DNA of 5,178 bases from positions 1-5,178 of the forward strand of contig SKRJ01000256.1 in assembly GCA_007118555.1 (NCBI GenBank), given 5' to 3'. This DNA comes from Anaerolineae bacterium. GTDB taxonomy: Bacteria; Chloroflexota; Anaerolineae; UBA1429. A program made the position numbers and the translations under genes. The notes below the pieces were generated by a model, which searched no databases, was not told the DNA's origin, and saw only the letters and a program-made list of their open reading frames with translations. Shown here in pieces: positions 1 through 5,178 of the stretch. Within the stretch, counting starts at the first letter, position 1. Each line of letters begins with the position of its first letter.

Positions 1-919
1 CGCCAACATCATCGCGATGCAGCGTCAGGGGGCGCCCGTTGCGCGCTCCCTGGGTGCGCAGCGAGCCCTCGCTGCCATAGACCACCCAGTGGAACAGGCC
101 CTCGCCGTGGGCCGCCTGGTACGACGTCCACTGGCCCAGGGCGCCGCTCTCGAACGTGAGCAGGGCGTTCACTGTATCCTCGGCGGTGGCGTCGATGCTG
201 TCGGGCATCTCGTCGTACCATACGTCATAGAACTCGGACGTCGCCGTGCGATGGGGCGACTTGTGGCGGACCGGCTCCATGATCCGGGCCTGGGCGTATA
301 CCTCGCGGACATCGCCCAACCAGTACTGCATCAGGTCGGTGGTGTGCACGCCTGCATCCACAAAAATGCCGCCCACATTCTTGATGTGGCGCCAGGGAAA
401 GATGATGATGCGGTTGCCGCCGCCGGCGGTGGTGTGCAGCATCATCTGGGGCACGCCGATGGCGCCGACGTCCAGGAGGGCCTTCATCAGGCGGCAGATG
501 GGGTCGCGGCGGAACTGCTCCGCCACCGAGAGCACCCGGTCGCTGCCCTGGTGCTGATCGATCAGGAGATTGCAGCCCCGGATCGTCGAGGCCAGGGGCT
601 TTTCGCACATCACGTGCAGGCCCAGGTCCAGCGCTGCCGAGACCACCCGGTGGTGCGAGCCCGAGTCGGTGGTGACGTCGACGGCCTGCAGGTCGGGGAT
701 CTGGCGCGTCATGGCTTCCAGGTCGTCAAAGGCGGCGGGGCGCTCGCCCAGCATTTCCTGCGCCAGGTCAGCCAGGGCGACCGCCTTGTCGCGCCGCAGA
801 TCGCACACCGCCACCAGCTCGACGTTGCACAGCTCGGTGGCGTACAGCTCGCGGAGGCCGCGCAGATGCCGCCCGCCCATGCCGCCACAGCCCACGATCG
901 CCAGGGGAATCCGCTCCAT
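1..919 (-). CDS. Gfo/Idh/MocA-family NAD(P)-dependent oxidoreductase (C-terminus cut by window edge)
   Basis: Reading the minus strand from the ATG at 919-917 gives 306 open codons with no stop before the left edge, so the C-terminus is missing; full members usually have 330-400 residues. The N-terminus is a Rossmann fold with GxGxxG at residues 10-15 (GCGGMG) and an acidic Asp40 after the second strand (VAVCD). The family signature CEKPLA is at 105-110, with the catalytic-type Lys107. The C-terminal domain carries the second signature, DAGVHTTDL, with Asp188 and His192. Family members oxidise or reduce hydroxyls of sugars, inositols or sugar acids in the cytoplasm; the substrate cannot be told here. 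The start is supported by AGGAGG at 930-925, five bases before the ATG. It is divergent from the SDR-sulfatase operon. The fold and family call is firm, the specificity open. Confidence 0.93.
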   Translation of the reverse strand, partial: MERIPLAIVGCGGMGGRHLRGLRELYATELCNVELVAVCDLRRDKAVALADLAQEMLGERPAAFDDLEAMTRQIPDLQAVDVTTDSGSHHRVVSAALDLGLHVMCEKPLASTIRGCNLLIDQHQGSDRVLSVAEQFRRDPICRLMKALLDVGAIGVPQMMLHTTAGGGNRIIIFPWRHIKNVGGIFVDAGVHTTDLMQYWLGDVREVYAQARIMEPVRHKSPHRTATSEFYDVWYDEMPDSIDATAEDTVNALLTFESGALGQWTSYQAAHGEGLFHWVVYGSEGSLRTQGARNGRPLTLHRDDVG

Positions 920-945
920 CGCGCCCTCCTTTGTGGTGCCTCGGT

Positions 946-960
946 GCACAGCGATTGTGC
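946..960. promoter_or_regulatory. Possible operator: GCACA-N5-TGTGC inverted repeat
   Basis: Perfect 5-bp arms, GCACA at 946-950 and TGTGC at 956-960, are separated by GCGAT. The repeat covers the -10 box and predicted start of the candidate minus-strand promoter, where a repressor would act. Such short arms can arise by chance in 136 bp, so this is only a suggestion. Confidence 0.22.
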
Positions 961-982
961 CACAGGTGTTGGTGGGCCGCAA
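954..982 (-). promoter_or_regulatory. Candidate sigma70-type promoter for the Gfo/Idh/MocA gene
   Basis: On the minus strand, TTGCGG (982-977) and CACAAT (959-954) are separated by exactly 17 nt, and the predicted transcription start (about 947) lies roughly 28 nt upstream of the ATG at 919. The -35 box matches consensus at only 3 of 6 positions and the -10 at 4 of 6, so this may be a weak or activator-dependent promoter. Its position mirrors the stronger plus-strand promoter. Confidence 0.4.
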
Positions 983-991
983 GTGTAGCCC

Positions 992-1020
992 TTGACGAGC
1001 CATCCAGCCCTCTTTAGAAT
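992..1020 (+). promoter_or_regulatory. Sigma70-type promoter for the SDR-flavoprotein-sulfatase operon
   Basis: TTGACG at 992-997 matches the -35 consensus at 5 of 6 positions and TAGAAT at 1015-1020 matches the -10 consensus at 5 of 6, with the ideal 17-nt spacer. The -10 box sits in a small A/T-rich island in otherwise G+C-rich DNA. Transcription would start near 1027, leaving a leader of about 28 nt with the AAGGAG ribosome site at 1043-1048 before the SDR ATG at 1056. No comparably good promoter was noticed before the later genes of the operon. Confidence 0.7.
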
Positions 1021-1038
1021 CCAGAGACAAATGGCTCG
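996..1038. promoter_or_regulatory. Eight-bp inverted repeat flanking the operon -10 box (possible operator)
   Basis: CGAGCCAT at 996-1003 and ATGGCTCG at 1031-1038 are exact reverse complements. They are separated by 27 nt, with 35 bp between arm centres. The midpoint, 1017, falls inside the TAGAAT -10 box. The left arm overlaps the last bases of the -35 box and the right arm lies just after the predicted start. A dimeric regulator could bind both arms, or the region could form a DNA loop. The RNA would contain only the right arm, so an RNA hairpin is unlikely. The regulator itself is not in the window. Confidence 0.35.
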
Positions 1039-1055
1039 CATGAAGGAGATTTCCC

Positions 1056-1865
1056 ATGACAGACCGATCCGAGTTGGATGCCCTGGTGCAGGCGGCCCGC
1101 GAGACGCCGGGGATGTTCGATCTGACGGGACGCGCGGCGCTGGTGGTGGGCGGCACCAAGGGCCTTGGGCAGGCGATGGCGCTGGGTCTGGCCGCCGCCG
1201 GGGCCGATGTATCGGTGGCCAGCCGGGGCCCCGAGGGCCTGGAGGAGACGACCGAGGCGATCCAGGCGCTGGGGCGCAAGGGCGACAGCCTGGCGGTGGA
1301 TGCCACCGACGAGGCCCAGGTGGCCGAGATGATGCGCTGGATGGTGGATGCTCAAGGGCGCCTCGATATCCTGGTCAACAGCCAGGGCGTCGTGCATTTG
1401 CAGCCCATCATTGACTTTGACCTGGACGCCTGGGAGCGGGTGATGGACGTCAATCTGAAATCTCTGTTCCTGTGCTGCAAGCACGCGGGGCGGGTGATGC
1501 TGGCCCAGGGCAAGGGCAAGATCATCAACATTTCCTCCGTGCGCGGCTTTCAGGGCCGGGCCCAGGACGCGGCCTATGCCCCCAGCAAGGGCGCCGTCAA
1601 CCAGTTGACCCACTCCCTGGCCATCGAGTGGGGCCCCAGTGGCATCAACGTCAACGCTATCGCGCCGGTGTTCACCCGCACCGCGATGGCGGCCCCCAGC
1701 CTGGACGATCCCGCCACCCGCGCCTGGATCCTGAGCCGCATCGCGATGAAGCGGCCCGGTGAGCTCGAGGACCTGTTCGGCCCCGTGGTGTTCCTGGCCT
1801 CGGCGGCCGCTGACTTTGTCCATGGCCACGTCCTGCCGGTGGACGGCGGGTGGCTGGCGACATGA
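1056..1865 (+). CDS. Short-chain dehydrogenase/reductase (classical SDR)
   Basis: A 269-residue cytoplasmic NAD(P)-dependent oxidoreductase. The glycine-rich cofactor loop is GGTKGLG at 32-38, with Gly where most members have the first Thr. The NNAG motif is replaced by NSQG at 108-111. The catalytic tetrad is complete: Asn133 (VNLKS), Ser161 (NISS), Tyr174 and Lys178 (YAPSK). The C-terminus ends in the usual VDGGW. SER-ARG after the second strand (VASR) leans towards NADP, but this is weak evidence. The start ATG follows AAGGAG by 7 nt; it adds about 20 residues before the LTGRAALV core, and Met20 is a possible alternative. Relatives include gluconate and 2-keto-3-deoxygluconate 5-dehydrogenases and 3-oxoacyl-ACP reductases; the setting favours a sugar or sugar acid. 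First gene of a three-gene operon; its stop overlaps the next start. Confidence 0.93.
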   Translation: MTDRSELDALVQAARETPGMFDLTGRAALVVGGTKGLGQAMALGLAAAGADVSVASRGPEGLEETTEAIQALGRKGDSLAVDATDEAQVAEMMRWMVDAQGRLDILVNSQGVVHLQPIIDFDLDAWERVMDVNLKSLFLCCKHAGRVMLAQGKGKIINISSVRGFQGRAQDAAYAPSKGAVNQLTHSLAIEWGPSGINVNAIAPVFTRTAMAAPSLDDPATRAWILSRIAMKRPGELEDLFGPVVFLASAAADFVHGHVLPVDGGWLAT

Positions 1866-2443
1866 CGGCGACCAAGCTGGTTCTGGGGATTCACGGCAGT
1901 CCCCATCTTGATGGCAACACGGCGTTCGCCCTGCGACATGCCCTGGCTGTCCTGGAGCAGGAGGGCGTCCGCACCCAGTGCATCGCCCTGGCCGAGCTGG
2001 ACATTTCTCCCTGCGAGGGCAGCTTTGCCTGCCGCTCGGGGGCCTGCGTCCACGACGACGACATGGGCATCGTGTGCGAGGCGCTGCGGGCCTGCGACGG
2101 CCTGATCTTGGCGTCGCCCGTGTACATGGGCATGGTCACCGGCCAGCTCAAGGTCATGATGGATCGCACCGTGCTCTTTCGGGCGGGCAGCCGGTTCGAG
2201 CTGAGTGGCAAGGTGGGCGCCGGCATCGCCTGCGGCGGGTTCCGCAACGGCGGCCAAGAGCTGACGCTGCAGAACATGCAGACGTTCTTTTTACAGCAGG
2301 ACATGTACGCTCTGGCCGACGGCCCGCGCTACAGCCACTCGGGGGCCACCATCGTGGGCCGCGCCGCCGACGACGAGCTGGGCCTGCAGACCGTGGCCAA
2401 CCTGGCGCGGCGCATGGCGGCGGCCGTGCGCGAGCGGCGGTAG
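1862..2443 (+). CDS. Flavodoxin-fold NAD(P)H-dependent oxidoreductase / iron-sulfur-flavoprotein-like
   Basis: A 193-residue protein of the NADPH-dependent FMN reductase/flavodoxin-2 group. The phosphate-binding loop for FMN is GSPHLDGNT at 12-20. A second flavin-site motif, SPVYMGMVTGQLKVMMDR, begins about residue 83, followed by a GAGIACGGFRNGGQE loop. Cysteines at 51, 57 and 62 lie in a segment that in iron-sulfur-flavoprotein relatives reads C-x2-C-x2-C-x4-C. Here the second position is Ser54, so a normal 4Fe-4S cluster is doubtful. The chosen ATG overlaps the SDR stop as ATGA (1862-1865), typical of coupled translation; a GTG at 1850 would add four residues. It probably supplies or takes up electrons, perhaps reducing a quinone, enone or protein partner. 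The redox partner is unknown. Confidence 0.85.
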   Translation: MTATKLVLGIHGSPHLDGNTAFALRHALAVLEQEGVRTQCIALAELDISPCEGSFACRSGACVHDDDMGIVCEALRACDGLILASPVYMGMVTGQLKVMMDRTVLFRAGSRFELSGKVGAGIACGGFRNGGQELTLQNMQTFFLQQDMYALADGPRYSHSGATIVGRAADDELGLQTVANLARRMAAAVRERR

Positions 2444-2476
2444 ACGAACGCAAACACAACAAGAGGGACTCGTTCT

Positions 2477-4015
2477 ATGACCCAGCCCCCCAACATACTG
2501 CTCATCACCAGCGATCAGCAGCACTATGAAACCCTGGGCGTCACCAATCCCCGCATCAAGACGCCGAACCTGGACCGGCTGGCCGGTGAGGGCGTGCGTT
2601 TCACCCGCGCCTACTGTGTGAACCCCACCTGCTCGCCCTCGCGGGCGACGATGATCACCGGCCTGTACCCCGCCTGGCACCACTGCTGGGCCATCGGGGT
2701 CAAGCTGCCGGAGGATGTGCCCACGGTGGGCGATCTGCTGCAGGAGCAGGGCTATAACAGCATCCTCATCGGCAAGGCCCACTTTCAGCCCCTGGCGTCC
2801 GAGCCGGGCAGCGAGTCCATCGAGCGACAGCCGATCCTGCGCGACCTGGATTTCTGGCGCGATTTCCACGGCCCTTGGTACGGGTTCGACCATGTGGAGA
2901 CGGGGCGCATGCACGGCCACGAGTCCCACGCCGGCCAGCACTATGCCCTCTGGATGGAGGAAAAGGGCCTGGCCAACTGGCGCGACTATTTCCAGCAGTG
3001 GCCGCCCGACCCCGAGGACAAGTACCGCGGGCCCGAGTACACACGGGGCGCCATGCTGTGGGACCTGCCGGAAGAGTACCATCACTCCCACTGGGTGGGC
3101 GAGCGCACCGTGGCCAACATCGAGCGCTCGGTGGCCGAGAACAAGCCGTTCTTTCTCTGGTCGAGCTTTTTCGACCCGCACCCGCCCTATGTGCTCCCCG
3201 AGCCCTGGGCCAGCATGTACGACATGGAGGAGATGCAGCCGGGAGAGTACGTCGAGGGCGAGTTTGACGAAATGCCGCCCCAATATGCCAAAACCCGCGA
3301 GGAGAACCCGGACTATTCCGAGTACTTTGAGCCCGGCGGCCGCGGCCTGCACGGTTTCCACTCGCACCTGCACACCGAGGCCGAGATCCGCGCATCCATG
3401 GCCTACTATTACGGCATGATGAGCCTCATCGACGCCGAGGTGGGGCGCATCCTGGACTGCCTGGACCGGCTGGGCATCGCCGAGAACACGCTGGTGATCT
3501 ATACCACCGACCACGGCCATTTTCTCGGGCAGCACGGCCTTATCGCCAAGGGGGCCTTTCACTATGAGGACCTGCTGCGCATCCCGATGCTGGTGCGCCA
3601 GCCGGGGACGATCCCCGCGGGGCAGGTGTCCGATGCGCTGCAGAGCCAGATCGATTTCGTGCCGACGATGCTCAGTGCTGCGGGCATTCCCGTGCCGGGC
3701 CTGATGCAGGGCGTGGATCAGTTCCCCGTGTGGCGCGGCGAGATGGAGAGCCTGCGCCAGCATGCCCTGATCGAGAACCGTCACAACCCCACCACGGTGC
3801 ACCTGCGCACCCTGGTGAACGACCGCTTCAAGCTCACGGTGTACCGCGACGCGGCCTATGGCGAGCTGTTCGACCTGCAGGACGACCCGGGCGAGCTCGT
3901 CAATCGCTGGGACGACCCCGCCTATGCCGGGGTCAGGAGCGCCCTGCTGCTCGAGTTTGTGCAGGCCGAGATCGAGCGCGAGCCCACGCGCATGCCCCGC
4001 ATCGCCGGGGCGTGA
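2477..4015 (+). CDS. Sulfatase, type I formylglycine-dependent, apparently cytosolic
   Basis: A 512-residue alkaline-phosphatase-superfamily hydrolase of normal family length. The activation signature CSPSR is at 52-56, followed by ATMITGLYP; Cys52 would be oxidised to formylglycine. Other active-site residues fit the fold: metal ligands Asp13-Gln14 (TSDQQ), Lys100 and His102 (GKAHF), His235 in FDPHPPY, Asp345-His346 in TTDHGHFLGQHG, and Lys358. The C-terminal part contains FKLTVYRD and ELFDLQDDPGE, typical of sulfatase C-terminal subdomains. It hydrolyses sulfate esters, here probably of a sugar. The mature-type sequence begins directly with PPNILLITSDQ; there is no signal peptide or lipobox, so a cytoplasmic place is inferred. 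The start follows AGAGGG (2462-2467) by 9 nt. It lies 33 nt after the flavoprotein stop and ends the operon. A phosphonate monoester hydrolase is less likely because the motif is CxPSR. No maturase gene is in view. Confidence 0.95.
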   Translation: MTQPPNILLITSDQQHYETLGVTNPRIKTPNLDRLAGEGVRFTRAYCVNPTCSPSRATMITGLYPAWHHCWAIGVKLPEDVPTVGDLLQEQGYNSILIGKAHFQPLASEPGSESIERQPILRDLDFWRDFHGPWYGFDHVETGRMHGHESHAGQHYALWMEEKGLANWRDYFQQWPPDPEDKYRGPEYTRGAMLWDLPEEYHHSHWVGERTVANIERSVAENKPFFLWSSFFDPHPPYVLPEPWASMYDMEEMQPGEYVEGEFDEMPPQYAKTREENPDYSEYFEPGGRGLHGFHSHLHTEAEIRASMAYYYGMMSLIDAEVGRILDCLDRLGIAENTLVIYTTDHGHFLGQHGLIAKGAFHYEDLLRIPMLVRQPGTIPAGQVSDALQSQIDFVPTMLSAAGIPVPGLMQGVDQFPVWRGEMESLRQHALIENRHNPTTVHLRTLVNDRFKLTVYRDAAYGELFDLQDDPGELVNRWDDPAYAGVRSALLLEFVQAEIEREPTRMPRIAGA

Positions 4016-4029
4016 TGGGGCGCATATAC

Positions 4030-4083
4030 TGGCATGGGCAGGCACGGGGGCCTGCCCCTACGTATGCCATCCGGTAGGGGCAG
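4030..4083. repeat. Palindromic intergenic element, left unit (GTAGGGGC type)
   Basis: GGGCAGGC (4036-4043) and GCCTGCCC (4050-4057) form an 8-bp perfect stem with loop ACGGGG. TGGCAT (4030-4035) and ATGCCA (4064-4069) extend it to 14 pairs around a 6-nt bulge. An alternative, mutually exclusive 10-bp stem joins CTGCCCCTAC (4052-4061) with GTAGGGGCAG (4074-4083) across 12 nt. No T-run follows, so it is not a standard intrinsic terminator, although it lies 15 bases after the sulfatase stop and could slow polymerase or protect the 3' end. The GTAGGGGCAGG wording resembles short palindromes dispersed between genes in several environmental phyla; this comes from memory, not a search. Confidence 0.6.
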
Positions 4084-4117
4084 CTCCTGACGCACTCGTG
4101 CGTGAGGCTACTCCTGC
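4074..4117. repeat. Palindromic intergenic element, right unit; possible bidirectional terminator
   Basis: The core ACGCAC (4090-4095), TC, GTGCGT (4098-4103) is a near-closed palindrome. Beyond one G-G mismatch it continues as CCT (4086-4088) with AGG (4105-4107), then after a small bulge GTAGGGGCAG (4074-4083) pairs imperfectly with CTACTCCTGC (4108-4117). In the outer arm the non-Watson-Crick positions are mainly G-T wobbles. The whole 44-nt hairpin sits between two convergent genes and would fold from either strand. It has no T-tract. It shares its GTAGGGGCAG edge with the left unit, which suggests one compound element or two related copies placed head to head. Confidence 0.5.
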
Positions 4118-4126
4118 AGCACCTGG

Positions 4127-4987
4127 CTATTCGCCCGCCTCGACCCGGCGAAACGCCTCTGCCACCTCGGCAATCGCCTCCTCGGCCGGCATGGCGGCGA
4201 ACCGGTCGGTGCTGGGGCGCATCGGCTCGCACATGACCGGCCCCGCATAGCCGCTCGCCTGAAAGAGCCGGTACACCCGGGCCGTATCGATGACGCCGGT
4301 GGTCATGGGCATGGCCCGCTCCAGGTCGCGCTGCTCGTCAGGGGCCCTGCCCGCGATCCCATCGTTGAGGTGCACATTGACCATGCGCTGGCTGTTCTGC
4401 GCCGCGAAATAGAGGTCGTCCAGGCGGCGGCTGCCGGTGTACCAGTGGTAGGTGTCGAACAAGAACCCCGCCTGGCCGCCGACGGCATCGGCGATGGCCA
4501 GCACGCCGCTGATGGTGTGCGCAAAGGGGTGCTGGTGCATGGTGCGCAGCTCGTGGGGGCCCAGGAACTCGAGCCCGTACCGGATGCCGTGATCGGCCAG
4601 GACGGCCTGGATGCGCTCCAGCCGGCCGACATGCCACGCAAAGTTCTCGTCAAACTCTCTTGTGGGGCTGCTGGGCCAGACATGGTTGTAGGCATACTGC
4701 ACGCCCAGCCGCGCGCCGATCTCGGCCCAGCGGGCCTGGATGTCGAGAGCCTCCTCAAAGGCAGCGTCGGTCACGTCCGGCGCAAAAAAGTCCACCGGTG
4801 TGTGCAGCAGCCCCCACTGCAGGCCGTGGTCGCGCACGACGGCGCCCGCTTCCTCCGCCCGGCGCGCATCCTCGAGGATCTCGCGGGGCACGCTGATCCC
4901 CTGAAAGCCATGTTTGGCCGCCAGGCGAACAAGCTCGTCAAAAGAGCCCTGTATCCGCAGCAGATTGGCGTCCAGCGTCTTGTACAT
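4127..4987 (-). CDS. Sugar phosphate isomerase/epimerase-like TIM-barrel protein
   Basis: A 286-residue protein of the xylose-isomerase-like TIM-barrel family (AP endonuclease 2 fold). Residues fitting the divalent-metal and proton-transfer site lie at barrel strand ends: His62 (LLHTP), Glu140 (YGLEFLGP), Asp178 and His181 (LFDTYHW), His206 (VNVHLND) and Glu254 (VMCEP). This is the usual E-D-H-E pattern, so it should be an active metal-dependent enzyme. Members isomerise or epimerise free or phosphorylated sugars, isomerise hydroxypyruvate, or act on keto-sugars made by Gfo/Idh/MocA dehydrogenases; the substrate is not shown. No signal peptide is seen. The ATG at 4987-4985 is preceded by a strong GGGAGGT (5002-4996), 8 nt upstream. 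It is the second gene of a minus-strand unit and converges on the sulfatase operon. Confidence 0.92.
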   Translation of the reverse strand: MYKTLDANLLRIQGSFDELVRLAAKHGFQGISVPREILEDARRAEEAGAVVRDHGLQWGLLHTPVDFFAPDVTDAAFEEALDIQARWAEIGARLGVQYAYNHVWPSSPTREFDENFAWHVGRLERIQAVLADHGIRYGLEFLGPHELRTMHQHPFAHTISGVLAIADAVGGQAGFLFDTYHWYTGSRRLDDLYFAAQNSQRMVNVHLNDGIAGRAPDEQRDLERAMPMTTGVIDTARVYRLFQASGYAGPVMCEPMRPSTDRFAAMPAEEAIAEVAEAFRRVEAGE

Positions 4988-5005
4988 GGCGCGTGACCTC
5001 CCTCG

Positions 5006-5178
5006 TTACTGGCTCTCGTGCGCCGCCAGAACCTCGCGCATGTGGGCCACGGCCTCGGGCATGTAGCGCTCGTCCTTGATGCCGTGCAGCAGCATGCCGC
5101 CGGTATAGCCGCAGGCCCGCAGTTTCTCCACATAGTAGCCAAAATCGATGATCCCATTGCCGGCATGGGTGAACTCGA
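5006..5178 (-). CDS. C-terminal end of a second sugar isomerase/epimerase-like TIM-barrel protein (5' end outside window)
   Basis: The last 56 residues and TAA stop (5008-5006) are visible in the frame ending VLAAHESQ. The segment starts EFTHAGNGIIDFGYYVEKLRACGYTGGMLLHG, which matches the closing part of isomerase/epimerase TIM barrels: a HxGxGxIDF loop, a helix, then the last strand after GY-GG. In most relatives that strand ends in a metal-binding Glu (as CEP in the next gene); here the position reads LLHG. It ends 18 nt before the ATG of the downstream TIM-barrel gene, whose ribosome site lies in the gap, so the two are probably cotranscribed. The two are distinct in sequence, not a recent duplication. 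With only the C-terminus seen, the family is likely but the function unknown. Confidence 0.8.
   Translation of the reverse strand, partial: EFTHAGNGIIDFGYYVEKLRACGYTGGMLLHGIKDERYMPEAVAHMREVLAAHESQ

Noticed and set aside
17..988. 323-codon plus-strand open frame over the Gfo/Idh/MocA gene
   Set aside because: The minus strand gives an intact Rossmann dehydrogenase with GxGxxG and EKP motifs; the plus-strand product has no family features and no ribosome site.
1031..1414. ATG at 1031 just after the predicted transcription start, opening a frame into the SDR
   Set aside because: It has no ribosome site, and the product is Gly/Arg-rich low-complexity sequence, the usual +1 shadow of a G+C-rich gene. 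A leader peptide role is not supported.
1014..1829. 271-codon minus-strand open frame opposite the SDR
   Set aside because: It is antisense to an SDR with a complete catalytic tetrad, its composition is typical of a shadow frame, and it would run through the operon promoter.
2291..4045. 584-codon open frame on the minus strand opposite the sulfatase
   Set aside because: It is fully antisense to a clear sulfatase, shows no recognisable domain, and is rich in His, Gln, Gly and Val as expected from the complement of a high-G+C gene.
4036..4083. Rho-independent terminator for the sulfatase operon
   Set aside because: The stems are strong but no T-rich run follows either of them, so they are reported as palindromic repeats and not as a standard terminator.
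4370..4996. 208-codon plus-strand frame over the minus-strand TIM-barrel gene
   Set aside because: The minus strand encodes a complete isomerase-like barrel with its metal ligands and a strong ribosome site; this frame is its complement.
4771..5166. Minus-strand frame joining the two TIM-barrel genes
   Set aside because: It is in the wrong frame for both; the +1-type reading crosses the true TAA stop and the next start and has Arg/Cys/Ala-rich shadow composition.
1..5178. CRISPR arrays, tRNA or rRNA genes, insertion sequences and phage or defence genes
   Set aside because: Reading both strands showed no spaced direct repeats, no tRNA-like cloverleaf, no transposase, and no defence-system motif.

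Overview
The window is 5.2 kb of G+C-rich bacterial DNA, densely coding, with good Shine-Dalgarno sites and a recognisable sigma70-type promoter. No gene fixes the lineage. The mix of Gfo/Idh/MocA oxidoreductase, SDR, sulfatase and xylose-isomerase-like TIM-barrel genes, together with GTAGGGGC-type intergenic palindromes, reminds me of uncultured Chloroflexota or similar environmental, glycan-using phyla. That is an inference from general familiarity, not from a marker gene.

Layout. (1) From the left edge to 919, minus strand: a Gfo/Idh/MocA-family dehydrogenase whose C-terminus lies outside the window. (2) 920-1055: a divergent intergenic region with a strong candidate promoter for the plus-strand genes (TTGACG, 17 nt, TAGAAT), a weaker mirror-image promoter for the minus-strand gene, and an 8-bp inverted repeat centred on the plus-strand -10 box. 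(3) 1056-4015, plus strand: a compact three-gene operon of SDR dehydrogenase, small flavodoxin-fold flavoprotein (ATGA overlap with the SDR) and a 512-residue formylglycine-type sulfatase with no signal peptide. (4) 4016-4126: a convergent gap filled by two adjoining palindromic units, probably a short dispersed repeat. (5) 4127 to the right edge, minus strand: two consecutive sugar isomerase/epimerase-like TIM-barrel genes, 18 nt apart; the upstream one is cut by the window edge. No stretch longer than 300 bases lacks a gene.

Reading the genes together: this looks like a catabolic locus for a sulfated sugar, sugar acid or glycoside. The sulfatase would remove sulfate from an imported small substrate. 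The SDR and Gfo/Idh/MocA enzymes would oxidise hydroxyls with NAD(P), and the TIM-barrel proteins would isomerise, epimerise or eliminate on the resulting keto-sugar. The substrate cannot be read from the sequence. The families are all known. The less ordinary points are the cytosolic-looking sulfatase grouped with redox genes, a cysteine-to-serine change in the flavoprotein's cluster-like motif, an LHG in place of the usual last catalytic Glu in one TIM-barrel gene, and the paired palindromes in the convergent gap.
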